DNA of 64,000 nucleotides from Musa acuminata AAA Group (taxonomy: Eukaryota > Streptophyta > Magnoliopsida > Zingiberales > Musaceae): contig NC_088357.1 of the NCBI RefSeq assembly GCF_036884655.1, forward strand, positions 10,138,501 to 10,202,500, in the 5' to 3' direction. Shown here piece after piece: positions 63,261 through 64,000 of this stretch. Position 1 is the first letter of the stretch, and every line of letters starts with the position of its first letter. Made by a program: the position numbers and the translations under genes. The notes beneath the pieces are model-generated. The model was not told the DNA's origin, searched no databases, and was given only the letters and a program-made list of their open reading frames with translations.

Positions 63261-64000
63261 ATGAAGAGGAAAGGAAGGCATCAGTGGTGGGTACGCTCTT
63301 TTCTACGGAATCCTTCCTCCACATTTCCCAACTTCTATAGCATTCCTTATCATATAATAATAATAATTATTATTATTATTTGGTTAAATATAACTCCATT
63401 AATTCTTTTTCTTTATGCATGTTGTTAACCCACTTTATAATATTTGTAGGTTAACAAAAACATGTTAGGCATATACAGATTCATTAAACATAACCCCCAG
63501 TTTGAATTATTATGAAGGTGTTATTAAATACTTGAAGACAGGATCGATTTGAGGATCTTGCTATCAAAAGGTCAAAATGTTTACCTTTGAAACCAATACA
63601 AATTCGACTTGAGGAGCTATTTCTTACTTGAGTATCAATAAATATATGAAATAGGTTGACCTGTTTGTCTTTGACCGGGGCAAGTACAAGCTCAGAAGAA
63701 ACTTGCGTTCGAGTGGCCGGTGGATCCCCACAGCTCATGACTCAAAGTCAATAGGTTGGCGGAGCCACACAGCACCCCATGGATTGTGCCCCTTCAACCC
63801 TCACAAAGGAGGGAAGGAAGAGAGAGAGAGAGAGAGAGAGAATGAACAAGAGCGAGAAAGAGGAAATGGGCAGCCATTGGGATTAATAATTGGCCATTCA
63901 ACCCGCGGAAGTGGAGATCAGAAGGAAGTCCACCAACGCGGAAAGGAATCGAAGGTAGACCTCATGATCCTTATCATTTGCACTTAGTGGCCCCGTGTGC
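63261..64000. other. AT-rich flank with palindrome and GA microsatellite
   Basis: Holds an (ATA)n(ATT)n palindrome at about 63356-63381 and a (GA)n tract at 63819-63841. Several short frames are open but none resembles a known protein. The window ends before any further gene can be recognised. Confidence 0.5.

Overview
The window is plant nuclear DNA. It has long, AT-rich, transposon-filled introns, split genes with GT-AG borders, a cytosolic-type tRNA gene, and plant-specific families (GeBP-type factor, SAUR, nepenthesin-like protease, plant asparagine synthetase). The low-GC introns, CT-rich leaders and retroelement types fit a monocot, and several repeats look like those of the banana family (Musa/Ensete). 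That placement is inference from memory of repeat style and was not tested.

Layout. 1-2.5 kb: AT-rich, nothing coding seen. 2.5-3.5 kb (-): an intronless GeBP/STOREKEEPER-type protein. 3.9 kb (-): tRNA-Lys(CTT). 4.6-18.6 kb (-): a complete 14-exon asparagine synthetase of 591 residues, rebuilt exon by exon with every phase closing and one GC-AG intron. Its introns hold an LTR-like block, a decayed LINE, a foldback and tandem duplications. 18.6-26.3 kb: a gene-poor stretch with TA microsatellites, a GC island carrying a duplicated segment, and then the promoter of the next gene. 26.3-50.8 kb (+): a 19-exon gene for a 1497-residue chromatin protein with two PHD/extended-PHD modules. Its introns hold a decayed RTE-type LINE, an orphan LINE tail, several members of a GGTAC-rich inverted-repeat family, and a solo LTR nested in one of them. 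52.5-53.0 kb (-): a small candidate gene of unknown function. 54.4-55.7 kb (-): an intronless aspartic protease. 56.06-60.29 kb: a composite element with diverged terminal direct repeats, enclosing a long minisatellite of hairpin-bearing units and a broken piece of an ABCG transporter gene. 62.8-63.1 kb (-): a SAUR gene. The last part is AT-rich with short microsatellites.

The genes show no sign of a shared pathway. They are independent loci. The most unusual structure is the composite element at 56-60 kb. The best fine-scale observations are the GC-AG intron and a duplicated, apparently disabled splice acceptor in the asparagine synthetase gene, the ATGA-overlapping upstream ORF of the PHD gene, and the nested solo LTR with a matching 4-bp target duplication.
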